DNA of 64,000 bases, from the NCBI GenBank assembly GCA_028284905.1, contig JANQQU010000012.1, forward strand, positions 248,001 to 312,000, written 5' to 3'. The number at the start of each line of letters is the position of its first letter. Within the stretch, counting starts at the first letter, position 1. Positions 36,090 through 45,600 of the stretch are shown one piece after another. The notes under the pieces are model-generated. The model was not told the DNA's origin. It worked only from the letters and a program-made list of their open reading frames with translations, and searched no databases. A program made the translations under genes and the position numbers. This DNA comes from Calditrichia bacterium. GTDB lineage: Bacteria > Calditrichota > Calditrichia > RBG-13-44-9 > J075.

Positions 36090-38003
36090 ATGAAAAATTC
36101 TGTGTCGCGCTGGAAAATGAAATGGATTGTTGGGATTGCTATCTTCACCCAACTCCTTTTTACAATGCCGATGCTCTCCCAGGGCACTGGTGGTACTGAA
36201 AACATTCTCCATGAGGTAGGGGCAAGCGCCCGGGCATTCTCCCTTGGCCGTGCCTATGTTGCCATGGCGGATGACCCGTCTGCAGTGTTTTGGAACCCTG
36301 CCGGACTGGAATATGTACCGCGCACATCTCTTTCGCTTTTTCACAGTCCGCTGGTTGCCGATGCAGCGTATGACTTTCTGGGATTTGTCTATCCGACCTT
36401 ACAATATGGTACTGTCGGCCTGGGCTTTTCCCGGGTGGGCGTTGGCGATATCATCGTAACTGATATCTTTAATGTTCAGCAGGACGATAATCTGGCGACT
36501 TTCGACATGAGCGAGATTTACATCTCTTATGCGAAAAAGATTCCCTTTAACCTTACCACCGGTATTACTTTCAAGGTGCATCGGCAGTCTTTTGCAGCGA
36601 CCAATTCGGTAACGAGTGCTTTTGGTCTGGATGCCGGATTGATGTATCGACCGAATTCCGATTCTCCGTTACTGAACGGACTTTCAATTGGCGTGCATTT
36701 CCTTAATGCGGTTCGTCCGCAGTTAAAGCTTGGGGCTAACGAAGACACCCTGGCCAATCGTATCTCAGTTGGCGTTATGAAAAGCATTCCAATTGGTCCC
36801 AGCGGCAAAATGAATATCCTTTTCGATTATGTTCAGGGACAGTACGAAGGTGGCAGTATTCATGCGGGAACGGAATATCAGTTTAACAATGTGGGTACGA
36901 TTCGGGTCGGTTATGACAAGGATGCCCCGGCCTTTGGTGCTGGTCTTCGCTACAGCTTTGTCGATATCGATTATTCGTTCAGTAATTTGAGTTATGAAAG
37001 TGAATTTAGCCCCTCGCATCGTTTTTCAGTGACTTTTAATCTCGGTAAATCCCGGGAAGAGAAAATCTTTCTCGCCAATGAAGAACGCCGGCGTCGGGAA
37101 GCGGAGCTGGTGCAGCAAACCCGCGAAGAAGAACGCTTGCAGCGCGTGGGTAATCACCTGGAAAATGGAAAGACTTTCCTGAGTGAAGAAAAATATTTTG
37201 ACGCCTATGCGGAATTTCAGCAGGTGATCGCTAACGATCCTTTTAACAAGGAAGCGAAAGCACTTTTTGACAGCGCCCGCGCTCAAATTCAGAACCAGTT
37301 TGACAATCGTCAGCGGGTAGCAATTGAAGAGGCCGTTGATAAAAAGCTGGAAGAAGAAAACCAACGCTACGTAGATTTGCATTTCCAGAAAGGCCAGCTC
37401 TTCCTGGAAAAACGCCAGTTCACCGACGCATTAATCGAGTTTAACTTGGCCCTGGAGCGCTCCCCGCAGGATCCACTCATTCAGGAAGCAATCAACACCA
37501 CCCAGCGGCGCTTGAATGCGGAAGTGCAGCAACTGGTGCAGGATGCCCGTTCGGAATTCCAGCAGGGTAATTTTACCGACGCACTTCGCATCGTTGGGGA
37601 AGCGATGGTGCTAACCCCGGATGTGGAAAGCCTTCAGGAAGAGTTGAGCACGCTGGAGAAGCGTATCAAGCTGCAGCAATACATCATCGATGGTCTGGCT
37701 TTGCTGGAATTAGGGCAGTATGACAAGGCATTGCTCGAATTCGAAAAAGCCCTGGAGCTGGATCCCACCAGTCAAACGATTCGCGAATACTACAACAAAG
37801 CGAAGCTGAGTGCGGATACCAAGCGTGAAAAGATGAGTCCGGATGAAGAACGTCAGCACCTGGTTGCAACCGAACATTTTCTCGCTGGTCGTTACGAGCA
37901 GGCCCTGGAAATCTGGGAACGCCTCGCCCGTAAATATCCGACGAACAAGAAGGTTCAGGATGCAATTAAGACAACAAAAGATCGTATTCGCCGGACAAAA
38001 TAA
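36090..38003 (+). CDS. PorV/PorQ-family outer-membrane protein fused to TPR repeats
   Basis: 637 residues. A signal peptide (1-31, ending MLSQ) leads into a PorV/PorQ-like barrel domain, residues about 35-315. Its signature is GASARAFSLGRAYVAMADDPSAVFWNPAGL, then strands ending RFSVTFNLGKS. A charged helix (EERRRREAELVQQTREEERL) links it to TPR units covering about 350-637: LENGKTFLSEEKYFDAYAEF, FQKGQLFLEKRQFTDALIEF, IDGLALLELGQYDKALLEF, TEHFLAGRYEQALEIWERL. PorV shuttles cargo in type IX secretion and PorQ-like proteins are barrels of the same fold. A TPR extension of this size on the barrel is unusual; it would face the periplasm and could bind cargo or other secretion parts. The gene lies 92 nt after the giant protein gene, which ends in a sorting-type tail, so a shared secretion role is likely (inference). 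Confidence 0.8.
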   Translation: MKNSVSRWKMKWIVGIAIFTQLLFTMPMLSQGTGGTENILHEVGASARAFSLGRAYVAMADDPSAVFWNPAGLEYVPRTSLSLFHSPLVADAAYDFLGFVYPTLQYGTVGLGFSRVGVGDIIVTDIFNVQQDDNLATFDMSEIYISYAKKIPFNLTTGITFKVHRQSFAATNSVTSAFGLDAGLMYRPNSDSPLLNGLSIGVHFLNAVRPQLKLGANEDTLANRISVGVMKSIPIGPSGKMNILFDYVQGQYEGGSIHAGTEYQFNNVGTIRVGYDKDAPAFGAGLRYSFVDIDYSFSNLSYESEFSPSHRFSVTFNLGKSREEKIFLANEERRRREAELVQQTREEERLQRVGNHLENGKTFLSEEKYFDAYAEFQQVIANDPFNKEAKALFDSARAQIQNQFDNRQRVAIEEAVDKKLEEENQRYVDLHFQKGQLFLEKRQFTDALIEFNLALERSPQDPLIQEAINTTQRRLNAEVQQLVQDARSEFQQGNFTDALRIVGEAMVLTPDVESLQEELSTLEKRIKLQQYIIDGLALLELGQYDKALLEFEKALELDPTSQTIREYYNKAKLSADTKREKMSPDEERQHLVATEHFLAGRYEQALEIWERLARKYPTNKKVQDAIKTTKDRIRRTK

Positions 38004-38177
38004 TTCAGGCATTTATTGACTCAGCGAAGATCGAGCGTTATAGTGTAGGATGGCAAAGCAGATAAAAAAGCTTGTAAACTTATTTTGTATCACATTTAAA
38101 ATCTAATTTGGGCTTATAATTTTTTATTCTGCCCGTGGGTAAGTTAACAGTAAGAACGGTTAGGCGAAAAGCACACT

Positions 38178-40865
38178 ATGTTCAAAAATATCTCTAAAGA
38201 AGAACTGATTATCCCTGCATCGATGTCTCACCTCCTGGAGGTGAGGGAATTTATTGAGCGGATCGGAAAGAAATATAAATTTTCCGATAAGATCATCAAT
38301 TCCTTTAAGCTGGTTGTGGATGAGACTTGCACCAATATCATCCGGCACGGCTATTCGGACATTAAAGACGGTAAAATTACGATTCGTGCGATTATTCGCC
38401 GGTTGAGTTTGACCGTTGTAATTATCGATCAGGGAAAAAGTTTTGACCCGCGCCAGGTGAAAGATCCTGACCTGAATAAGTATGTGCAGATCGGGAAAAA
38501 GGGTGGTCTCGGTATTTTCATGATGCGTAAGCTCATGGACGATATTCAATACAACCTTACCAGCCATGGCAACGAACTACGTTTAACCAAAATGCGGGAA
38601 GCGGTCGAAGAACCGAAATGGAAAATGGAAATCGAATCGATGTCCATTCGCCGGAAGTATTTTGTTTTTCCCTCTGTGGCTTTGGTTCTGCTGGCAATTG
38701 TCAGTTATTTTTTCCTGGTTCCCCGGATGACCGCCCGTGCGGAGCGGGAAATCGTCAATGAAGCGGCAACAATCACCATGGATTTTGCCCGCACCAACTG
38801 GGCGCCGCTTAGTATCGAAGACGACCTCGCCCTGTTTGAAATTGCCAACACCTTTCATAAAAACCGCAGCGATCTTATTGAATACGCTGTTGTTACCAAT
38901 AGTGATATGGAAGTGTTAGCAGTTCGACCTACCAATTTTACCCTGGCGATAGACCGGGTAATTAATCTCGACAGTTTGACGGTTGTTAAAACGATCGAAG
39001 ATGTTACTATCTACGAAACGATAATAAACGACACCTCGATCGCCCGTATGGGATCGGAATTCTACTATTTTGTTTCCCCGATTCAATTGGTTACCGAAGA
39101 GATCTCTGAACCGGAGCCGATTGGATATGCAATGCTTTGGATCGATCATAATATTATCGACAAAGCGCAGGCGAGCACCCACCGCCGCTGGCTGATGTTG
39201 ATTCTCGGCATCCTGATCTTTGGGTTGATCGGCATCGCAATACTCGTTACCCGGATTACCGAACCCTTCCATAAACTGGCCGAATGGGTGCGCCAGGTGG
39301 GACGGGGACAGGTCGATGAAGATGAAATTGATATTGATGCCCGGGACGAAATTGGCGAGATTGCCCAGGCATTTAGCGAAGTGACCTCAAAGTTCCGGGA
39401 AGCACAGGTTACCGTTATTGAGCAGCAGCGTCTGCAAAAAGAATTACAGGTTGCCCAGGAAATTCAGCAAATGTTGCTGCCGGACGATTTCCCGGATGTG
39501 GTCGGATACGATATCGCCTCCTACTATCAATCTGCAAAAGAGGTTGGCGGGGATTTGTTTGACTTTATGGAAGTCGACGATCAGAGTATCGGCGTTTGTG
39601 TGGCGGACGTCTCCGGTAAGGGGATTCCCGGATCGTTGGTAATGACCATGATTCGTACCTCATTACGCCTGGAAACCCGCGGAAATAAGAACCCGGCGCA
39701 GATTGTCACTAAGGTGAATAACTTTGTGACCGATGATATTCGTAAGGGGATGTTTGTTACCATGTTATACGTCATCCTCGATTCCCGGGAGCGCACTATC
39801 TCTTTCTCCAGCGCCGGGCATAACCCGATGATCCTCTATCGCGGTAAAAGCAAGGAAACGTTTTATCTCAATCCATCAGGATTCCCGGTCGGTATTACTT
39901 TGCCGGATATCGCGCTGTTTGGCGAAAGAATTCAGCATGACAAGATTCGCCTGCACCCGGACGATATTTTTGTTCTTTATACAGACGGTATTACCGAAGC
40001 AATGAATCCGCAGCGTGAACTGTATGGCGAAGAGCGCTTTTTGGCGGCAATTCGTAAATTCGGTCATCTCGATGTGGTTGAGTTTGTAAAGAGTATTAAA
40101 GATGATATTCTCACCTTTACCGGTGGGTTTGAGCAAAACGACGACATCACCCTGGTGGCGATAAAAGAAAATATGGCTGCGGTTGATGTAAAAGTGAATA
40201 TGTTCCGTCATCTCTTTGAGCAGGTGCAGACGAACTCGAAACTGACCATTGCAGAAGCATGCAAGGAAGCAGGCATCTCTCCGACAACCTTCTATCGCTA
40301 TAAGCGCATCTATCAGGAAGGTGGATATGACCTGTTACGGGAAATGCTCCACGGATATACCAATCTTGGTTTACGCCACATGAGCATCGAAGTAAAAACG
40401 AAGATGTATGATATTATTCGTAAATACCCGGAATATGGGCCGAAGAAAATCAGCGATGAATTAAATTCGGAAACCTATGCTTTTACGGAAGTTTCTCCGA
40501 CGTTGATTTATGAAGAACTAAAACGGGCCAAGCTGAACACCAAGGAAAGAAGAACGGTCTTCGTCCACCGTGGTGGAAAGAAGCGTTTAAAGCCTCCGGG
40601 AACACCATTGTTGACCCTCGACGGCGACGTTTTGGTAGGATTCCGCAGCGAAGATCAGCAGAATCATATTCCGTATATTCCGCCGGCCGCGGCATCCAGC
40701 CGTCCCAAGGAGAAGATACTGGCGGCAAAAGGGCGCAACATCCCGGCACCACCCCCGGAAACATCGGAAACATCGGAAAATTCCGTGCCGGTAGAGGAGC
40801 CGGAAGTAGACAATAATATTGAAAACGGCAGAAGTGTTGCGGAAAGCAAAAACGAACAGGGTTGA
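38178..40865 (+). CDS. membrane partner-switching regulator: HATPase + HAMP + PP2C/SpoIIE phosphatase + HTH
   Basis: 895 residues, with domains in this order. 1-140: RsbW/SpoIIAB-type HATPase with N-box DETCTNIIRHGY (E49, N53), IDQGKSFDP (D84) and glycine loop KKGGLGIFMM. 161-183: membrane helix. 184-336: outside sensor-like domain. 337-358: second membrane helix. 359-410: HAMP. 411-435: coiled-coil (QQRLQKELQVAQEIQQMLLP). 440-665: PP2C/SpoIIE phosphatase with metal residues in GGDLFDF (D459), VADVSGKG (D477), DGITEA (D603) and NDDITLV. 675-725: helix-turn-helix (TIAEACKEAGISPTTFYRYK). 735-793: winged-helix-like segment of transposase type. 795-895: disordered Pro/Ser/Glu tail. Kinase and phosphatase for a STAS protein thus sit in one chain. 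The STAS partner is the next gene. All catalytic residues appear intact; the DNA-binding role is inference. Confidence 0.85.
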   Translation: MFKNISKEELIIPASMSHLLEVREFIERIGKKYKFSDKIINSFKLVVDETCTNIIRHGYSDIKDGKITIRAIIRRLSLTVVIIDQGKSFDPRQVKDPDLNKYVQIGKKGGLGIFMMRKLMDDIQYNLTSHGNELRLTKMREAVEEPKWKMEIESMSIRRKYFVFPSVALVLLAIVSYFFLVPRMTARAEREIVNEAATITMDFARTNWAPLSIEDDLALFEIANTFHKNRSDLIEYAVVTNSDMEVLAVRPTNFTLAIDRVINLDSLTVVKTIEDVTIYETIINDTSIARMGSEFYYFVSPIQLVTEEISEPEPIGYAMLWIDHNIIDKAQASTHRRWLMLILGILIFGLIGIAILVTRITEPFHKLAEWVRQVGRGQVDEDEIDIDARDEIGEIAQAFSEVTSKFREAQVTVIEQQRLQKELQVAQEIQQMLLPDDFPDVVGYDIASYYQSAKEVGGDLFDFMEVDDQSIGVCVADVSGKGIPGSLVMTMIRTSLRLETRGNKNPAQIVTKVNNFVTDDIRKGMFVTMLYVILDSRERTISFSSAGHNPMILYRGKSKETFYLNPSGFPVGITLPDIALFGERIQHDKIRLHPDDIFVLYTDGITEAMNPQRELYGEERFLAAIRKFGHLDVVEFVKSIKDDILTFTGGFEQNDDITLVAIKENMAAVDVKVNMFRHLFEQVQTNSKLTIAEACKEAGISPTTFYRYKRIYQEGGYDLLREMLHGYTNLGLRHMSIEVKTKMYDIIRKYPEYGPKKISDELNSETYAFTEVSPTLIYEELKRAKLNTKERRTVFVHRGGKKRLKPPGTPLLTLDGDVLVGFRSEDQQNHIPYIPPAAASSRPKEKILAAKGRNIPAPPPETSETSENSVPVEEPEVDNNIENGRSVAESKNEQG

Positions 40866-40882
40866 GTTTATTAAATTCTATG

Positions 40883-40935
40883 ATATTCAGGGGTAATGTG
40901 CTATAATTATGCAATTACATCAGGCCCCCTGATAT
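40883..40935. promoter_or_regulatory. inverted-repeat element with central TATAAT upstream of the STAS gene
   Basis: Outer arms ATAT-T-CAGGGG (40883-40893) and CCCCTGATAT (40926-40935) pair with one bulged T. Inner arms TAATGTGC (40894-40901) and GCAATTA (40911-40917) pair with one bulged G. The loop contains TATAAT at 40902-40907. Symmetric arms around a -10-like box look like an operator, and the RNA could also fold. It lies 89 nt before the STAS start. No clear -35 is visible. Confidence 0.45.
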
Positions 40936-41023
40936 TTAGAGGCAATTTTATCTAGTAATATTTTTTTAATTCAGGCGTTTAAGAATTCAATTAGTCTTAA
41001 GTAATAATTACATGGAGGATTGA

Positions 41024-41851
41024 ATGGAAGGCATTCAGGTCTCAGTACAAACAGCTGGAAGTGCCGGTCAAATTTCGATCATCAAAGTTGGCGGATACAT
41101 TGATACTACAACTTCCTCCGAAGTGGAGCGCGCGCTCAATAGCCTGCTAAAGCAGGGCAGATTCCAGATTATTATCGATTTGGGGAATGTCGATTATATT
41201 AGTAGTGCAGGATGGGGTATTTTCATTAGTGAGATCAAAGCAATTCGCGAAAATAATGGTGACCTGAAGTTGGTTCAGATGATTCCGGATGTATATGAAA
41301 TTTTCGAATTGCTGGAATTTCATCATATTTTAGATGTTTACGATACTGTTCCCGCAGCAATAAATAAATTCGAAGAATCTCAGTACGTGGAAATGGTTCC
41401 GAAAACAGAAGCGCAGCCGCAACGGGTGCAGCCTTATGGTGGCGAGCAACAACAGCAGCCGCAGCAGCCTCAACAGCAACCGCCGCGTCCGCCGCAGCCG
41501 ACACCAACTCCCGGGAATTATAATAATAACCCGTTTCAGCAGCAACAACAGCAGCAGCCGTCACGGCCGACGCCTCCGCCACCTCCGCCGCCAACGAATC
41601 CTCAGCAGCCGCAGCAACCGAAGCGGCCGAATATTCTCGATCTCGTGAATATGTCTGTGGAAAACAAGATCAAATACCTGGTGGCGCAAAACCCCAATAT
41701 GGGCGCTTACAAGATCAACAAGCGTTTGAACTCTGCTGATTTTGGATTCACCAAAGTTGGTTGGTTTGGTGTTCGTTCCTGGTTAAGTAAATTAGGATTG
41801 AACAGCCGGCAGAATCGCCGCAGATTTGCAGCGAATTACAGAAACATGTAG
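41024..41851 (+). CDS. STAS anti-sigma-antagonist fused to winged-helix-like domain by a Pro/Gln linker
   Basis: 275 residues, cytoplasmic. Residues 5-115 form a STAS domain of the SpoIIAA/RsbV type (GQISIIKVGGYIDTTTSSEV, IIIDLGNVDYISSAGWG). Ser61 aligns with the serine that SpoIIAB/RsbW kinases phosphorylate. Residues 128-202 are a low-complexity Pro/Gln linker with poly-Q and poly-P tracts. Residues 205-275 form a basic domain whose residues 224-265 align without gaps to residues 751-792 of the upstream protein (P-x-x-G-x-x-K-I-x3-L-N-S, F-T-x-V, L-N). It is therefore the same winged-helix-like family. GGAGG lies 5 nt before the ATG. It is almost certainly the substrate of the kinase and phosphatase encoded next door; its C-terminal output is unlike classic STAS proteins. 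Confidence 0.85.
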   Translation: MEGIQVSVQTAGSAGQISIIKVGGYIDTTTSSEVERALNSLLKQGRFQIIIDLGNVDYISSAGWGIFISEIKAIRENNGDLKLVQMIPDVYEIFELLEFHHILDVYDTVPAAINKFEESQYVEMVPKTEAQPQRVQPYGGEQQQQPQQPQQQPPRPPQPTPTPGNYNNNPFQQQQQQQPSRPTPPPPPPPTNPQQPQQPKRPNILDLVNMSVENKIKYLVAQNPNMGAYKINKRLNSADFGFTKVGWFGVRSWLSKLGLNSRQNRRRFAANYRNM

Positions 41852-41908
41852 CAACATTGTGCGTTAAAATTTTTATATTGCGAATATCAGTAAAGTGATA
41901 TATACATG

Positions 41909-41934
41909 AAATGCGGCTTTTAAGCCGCATTTTA
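41909..41934 (+). terminator. rho-independent terminator after the STAS gene
   Basis: AAATGCGGCTT (41909-41919) is the exact complement of AAGCCGCATTT (41922-41932), with a very short loop and a T-rich end. It lies 57 nt after the stop and separates the partner-switch pair from the DUF4159 gene. Confidence 0.75.
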
Positions 41935-41956
41935 CATTCTAACGGTTGGTATAAAA

Positions 41957-42619
41957 ATGAGCAAAAAATTGTTGTTGACATTATTTCTGGGAATCACCCT
42001 TTATAGTTTACCGGCGCTATCACAGTCGCCGGTAAATGTCGTTAGGGTGAAATATGACGGGGGAGGGGACTGGTACGGCAATCGCACAACCTTTGTCAAT
42101 ATTTTTGAATTCATGCGGAGCAATACCAATGTTGTTACCGCAGAACGGGAAATTACCCTGAGCATCAGCGATAAAGATTTTTTTCGCTATCCCATTGCTT
42201 ATATTGCCGGACACGGAAATGTAAAATTCTCCGATACGGAAGTAAGCCGTCTAAGGCAATATCTCACTTCCGGTGGCTTCCTGTGGGCCGATGATGATTA
42301 TGGCATGGATATCCACTTCCGCCGGGAAATGAAGAAAGTTTTTCCGGAAGGAGAGTGGGTTGAGTTGCCGTTTTCCCATCCGATTTATCACATCAATGAC
42401 AATTTCCCGAACGGATTACCGAAAGTTCACAAACACGATGGCGGGCCGCCGCGTGGCCTGGCACTCTTCCATGAAGGCCGGATGGTCGTTTTTTATAGTT
42501 TCAACACGGATATCAGCGATGGCTGTGAAGATATGAATGTCCATGAAACCAGCCCGGAAGTACACCGTTCGGCATTAAAAATGGGAACCAATATCCTGCT
42601 TTGGGCATTGTTACATTAA
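41957..42619 (+). CDS. DUF4159 domain-containing exported protein
   Basis: 220 residues with a signal peptide (1-22, ending ALSQ). The body matches DUF4159: VRVKYDGGGDWYGNRTTFVN, PIAYIAGHGNVKFSDTEV, LRQYLTSGGFLWADDDYG and LPFSHPIYH. The glutamine-amidotransferase-like fold often proposed for this family is not shown here by catalytic residues. In many genomes DUF4159 genes sit with MoxR, DUF58 and DUF4175 genes. Here DUF4175 follows after 63 nt, but MoxR and DUF58 are absent from this window. Function unknown; probably periplasmic. Confidence 0.85.
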   Translation: MSKKLLLTLFLGITLYSLPALSQSPVNVVRVKYDGGGDWYGNRTTFVNIFEFMRSNTNVVTAEREITLSISDKDFFRYPIAYIAGHGNVKFSDTEVSRLRQYLTSGGFLWADDDYGMDIHFRREMKKVFPEGEWVELPFSHPIYHINDNFPNGLPKVHKHDGGPPRGLALFHEGRMVVFYSFNTDISDGCEDMNVHETSPEVHRSALKMGTNILLWALLH

Positions 42620-42682
42620 AGGCGGCCAGGGAAAAACTCCCGTCTGTTTTCTGTCCAGGAATTAACCCTTTACGAGGCAACT

Positions 42683-45600
42683 ATGAAGCAATCAACCGGC
42701 ATCGACAACATCTTTCGGGAAACCCACCAGAAGGTATTGTCCGTTACCAGGAAATTTTACCTTATGCACGTCATGCGGGCACTGCTAAAACTTGCTGCCT
42801 ATGCCCTGGGATTATTGATTCTCTTCGCCATCGTCGAAATGGTTTTTGACTTATCCACCCCGGTCCGCAGTGGCTTCTGGCTCGGAAGTGCCGGTATTTT
42901 ACTCTATTTTTTAGTTCGCTCAATTATTCCCGATTTTCGCCGCGCCTTCAGTCCCGGTGATCGTGAGTTTGATAAGATTTCCCGCCAGATCGGGAAAGGA
43001 GATCCGGAAGTTCAGGATTCCCTGATAAACTTCCTGCAGATCTACCGGGAAAAAGGGATTACGACGCATCCGGCATTCAGGAATCTTTCTCTTAAGCAGC
43101 TTTATCAGCAATTCAAAAATATCGATTTTTCACGGATCCTTTCTTTTAACATCATCAAGGACAGTATTACTCGATTAGGGTGGGTCGCACTTAGTTTGGT
43201 GTTACTCTTCCTGGTTTTTCCTTCTTCCATGAGCCAGGCCGTGCTTAAGGTGATCTACCCTGGTGAATCTTTCGAAAAGCCTTTACCGTTAACGCTGCAA
43301 AATGTCAGTGGTGAAATTAATGTCCTGAAAAACGAAGCGGTGTCCTTAAATGGCAGTTATGACGGATTAGCACCACATAAGCTGTGGCTGGTGGTCGAGA
43401 GCGAAGCCGCCAATAATGACTCGACGATTATCGACCGTATCGAACTGCCGGCAACCGTTGGCAAGTCCTTTTCCTATGAAATACCCCATGTAAAAAACAG
43501 CTTTCAATACTGGTTTGAAGCACGTATGGATATGACGGAATTCCGCAACCGTCTGGCGAAAAGCGAGGCGGGGAAAGTGCTTGTGAAAGACCGGCCGTTT
43601 ATTCGGGAATTACAGGCGAAGCTAACACCGCCTTCATACACCCGTTTACCGGAAATTTTATTACCTCCCAATAATGGTGAAATTACTGCGTTGAATGGCA
43701 CCACCGTTCAGTTTGAAATTCAGGCTAATAAGTCTTTGGAAAAAGCATGGTGCGTTTTCGGAGATTCTACCATGCTGCCATTGCAGGTTATCGAAAATAA
43801 AGCCAGCGGACGCTTTACTGTTTCGGAAGACAATCAATATCAGATCCGTATTCTTGATCAGGAAGGGATCTCCAATTATCAACCGGTGCAGTATTCGGTG
43901 TTTGCCCTGGCTGATGAACATCCCTATGTGGAAATCGCCCGCCCGGGACAAGATCTGGATTTGGGGAATGAATTGGAAGTCCCCATGCTCGTCAATATTC
44001 GCGATGATTTTGGTTTCCGTAAACTATTTCTCAAAGGACAGCATATTCGCGCTGGCGGCAACGGTGATACCACTACTTTCGAGATAAACATTCCTTATCA
44101 AAAGCTGGATCAGAATCGCGGACTTGCCGATTTTCGCTGGGATCTCGGAGATTTCTATATGGTACCGGAAGATTATCTGGAATACTATGCGGAAGTATTT
44201 GATAATGATGTGATTAGCGGTCCGAAATCCTCACGGAGTAAAACTTTTATACTTCGCCTTCCCTCCTTGATTGAAATCCTTGAAAACTCTGAAGAACAGA
44301 TTGCCGAGCAGCTTGACGAGACAGAGGACGTCGCCAAGGAAACCGAGGAGTTGCGGGAAAAACTGGAAGAGATAAACCGTGAAATGCAGCGGGAAGAAGA
44401 ATTAACCTGGGAGCGGAAACAGCAAATCCAGGAACAGCTCGAAAAGCAAAAATCCGCGATGGAAAAACTGGAAAACGTTCAACAGGAGCTGGAGAACCTC
44501 ATTCAGGATATGGAAAAGCAGGAAATGCTTAGTCCGGAAACCCTGGAAAAATACATGGAGCTGCAGAAAATGTTTCAAGAGCTGGCATCGGAAGAATTGC
44601 TGGACGCAATGAAAAAGATGCAGGAATCCATGGATGAAATGAATATGGATGAGGTTAAGAAAGCAATGGAGCAGTTCAAACTTTCCATGGAAGAATTTGA
44701 GCAGAAAATTGAACGTACTTTTGAACTGTTCAAGCGCATCGAGCTGGAGCAAAAAATGGATCAGCTTGCCCAAATGGCCGAGAAGATGACTGAAGAGCAG
44801 AAAGCCATTAACGAACAGCTGGAAAATGAAAACTTGAGCGAGGCCGACCAGCAGCAGCTTGCTGAGCAGGAAGAGAGCCTGGAAAAGAATGCCGATTTCT
44901 TCGAAGAAAAATTGGAAGAAGCGAAACAGGCCTTTCAGGAAGAAATGGCCCAGACCGCTCAGGAGTTACAGGACATTCAGGAAATGATGGCTTCTCAGCA
45001 AATGCAGCAGCAAATGCAGCAAATGCAGGAGCAGATGAAAAACGGGGAAATGCAGCAAGCCAAAAAACAGGGTGAAAATGTTCAGCGGGATATGGAAATG
45101 CTCCAGTCCATGATGCAGCAGGCCCGGGATAATATGAATCAGGCGCAAAAAGAAGAATTGATGCAGGCGATGCAGAAAGTGCAGCAGGATATGCTCCGCG
45201 CTTCTTTTAAGCAGGAACAATTAATGGAGCGAACATCCAAAATGGATGTTGCCTCTCCGCAGGTGACAGATGTTGCCCGCCAGCAATCTCAGATGAAAGA
45301 GAACGTTAATAATATTATCAGTCAGGTAATGGATATCGCCAAGGAGACTTTTTTCGTTTCGTCGGACATGAACAAAATGCTGGCGAATTTGAAGGATGAA
45401 ATGGATGCTTCATTGGCAGGATTGGAAAATCGCAATATGCGCAGTTCCGCCCGTTCGCAAAATAAGGCGATGTCTAATCTCAATCAGGCAATTATGTCCA
45501 TGCAGAATTCCATGAATCAAATGTCCATGGCTGGTTCCGCTTCCGGTTTTGAGGAAATGATGCAGCAGCTCTCGCAAATGGCTGGCCAGCAAGGACAATT

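Noticed and set aside
40200-40560. A transposase gene or insertion remnant within the PP2C protein
   Set aside because: Only the HTH part is present; no DDE catalytic domain, no inverted repeats, and the frame continues naturally.
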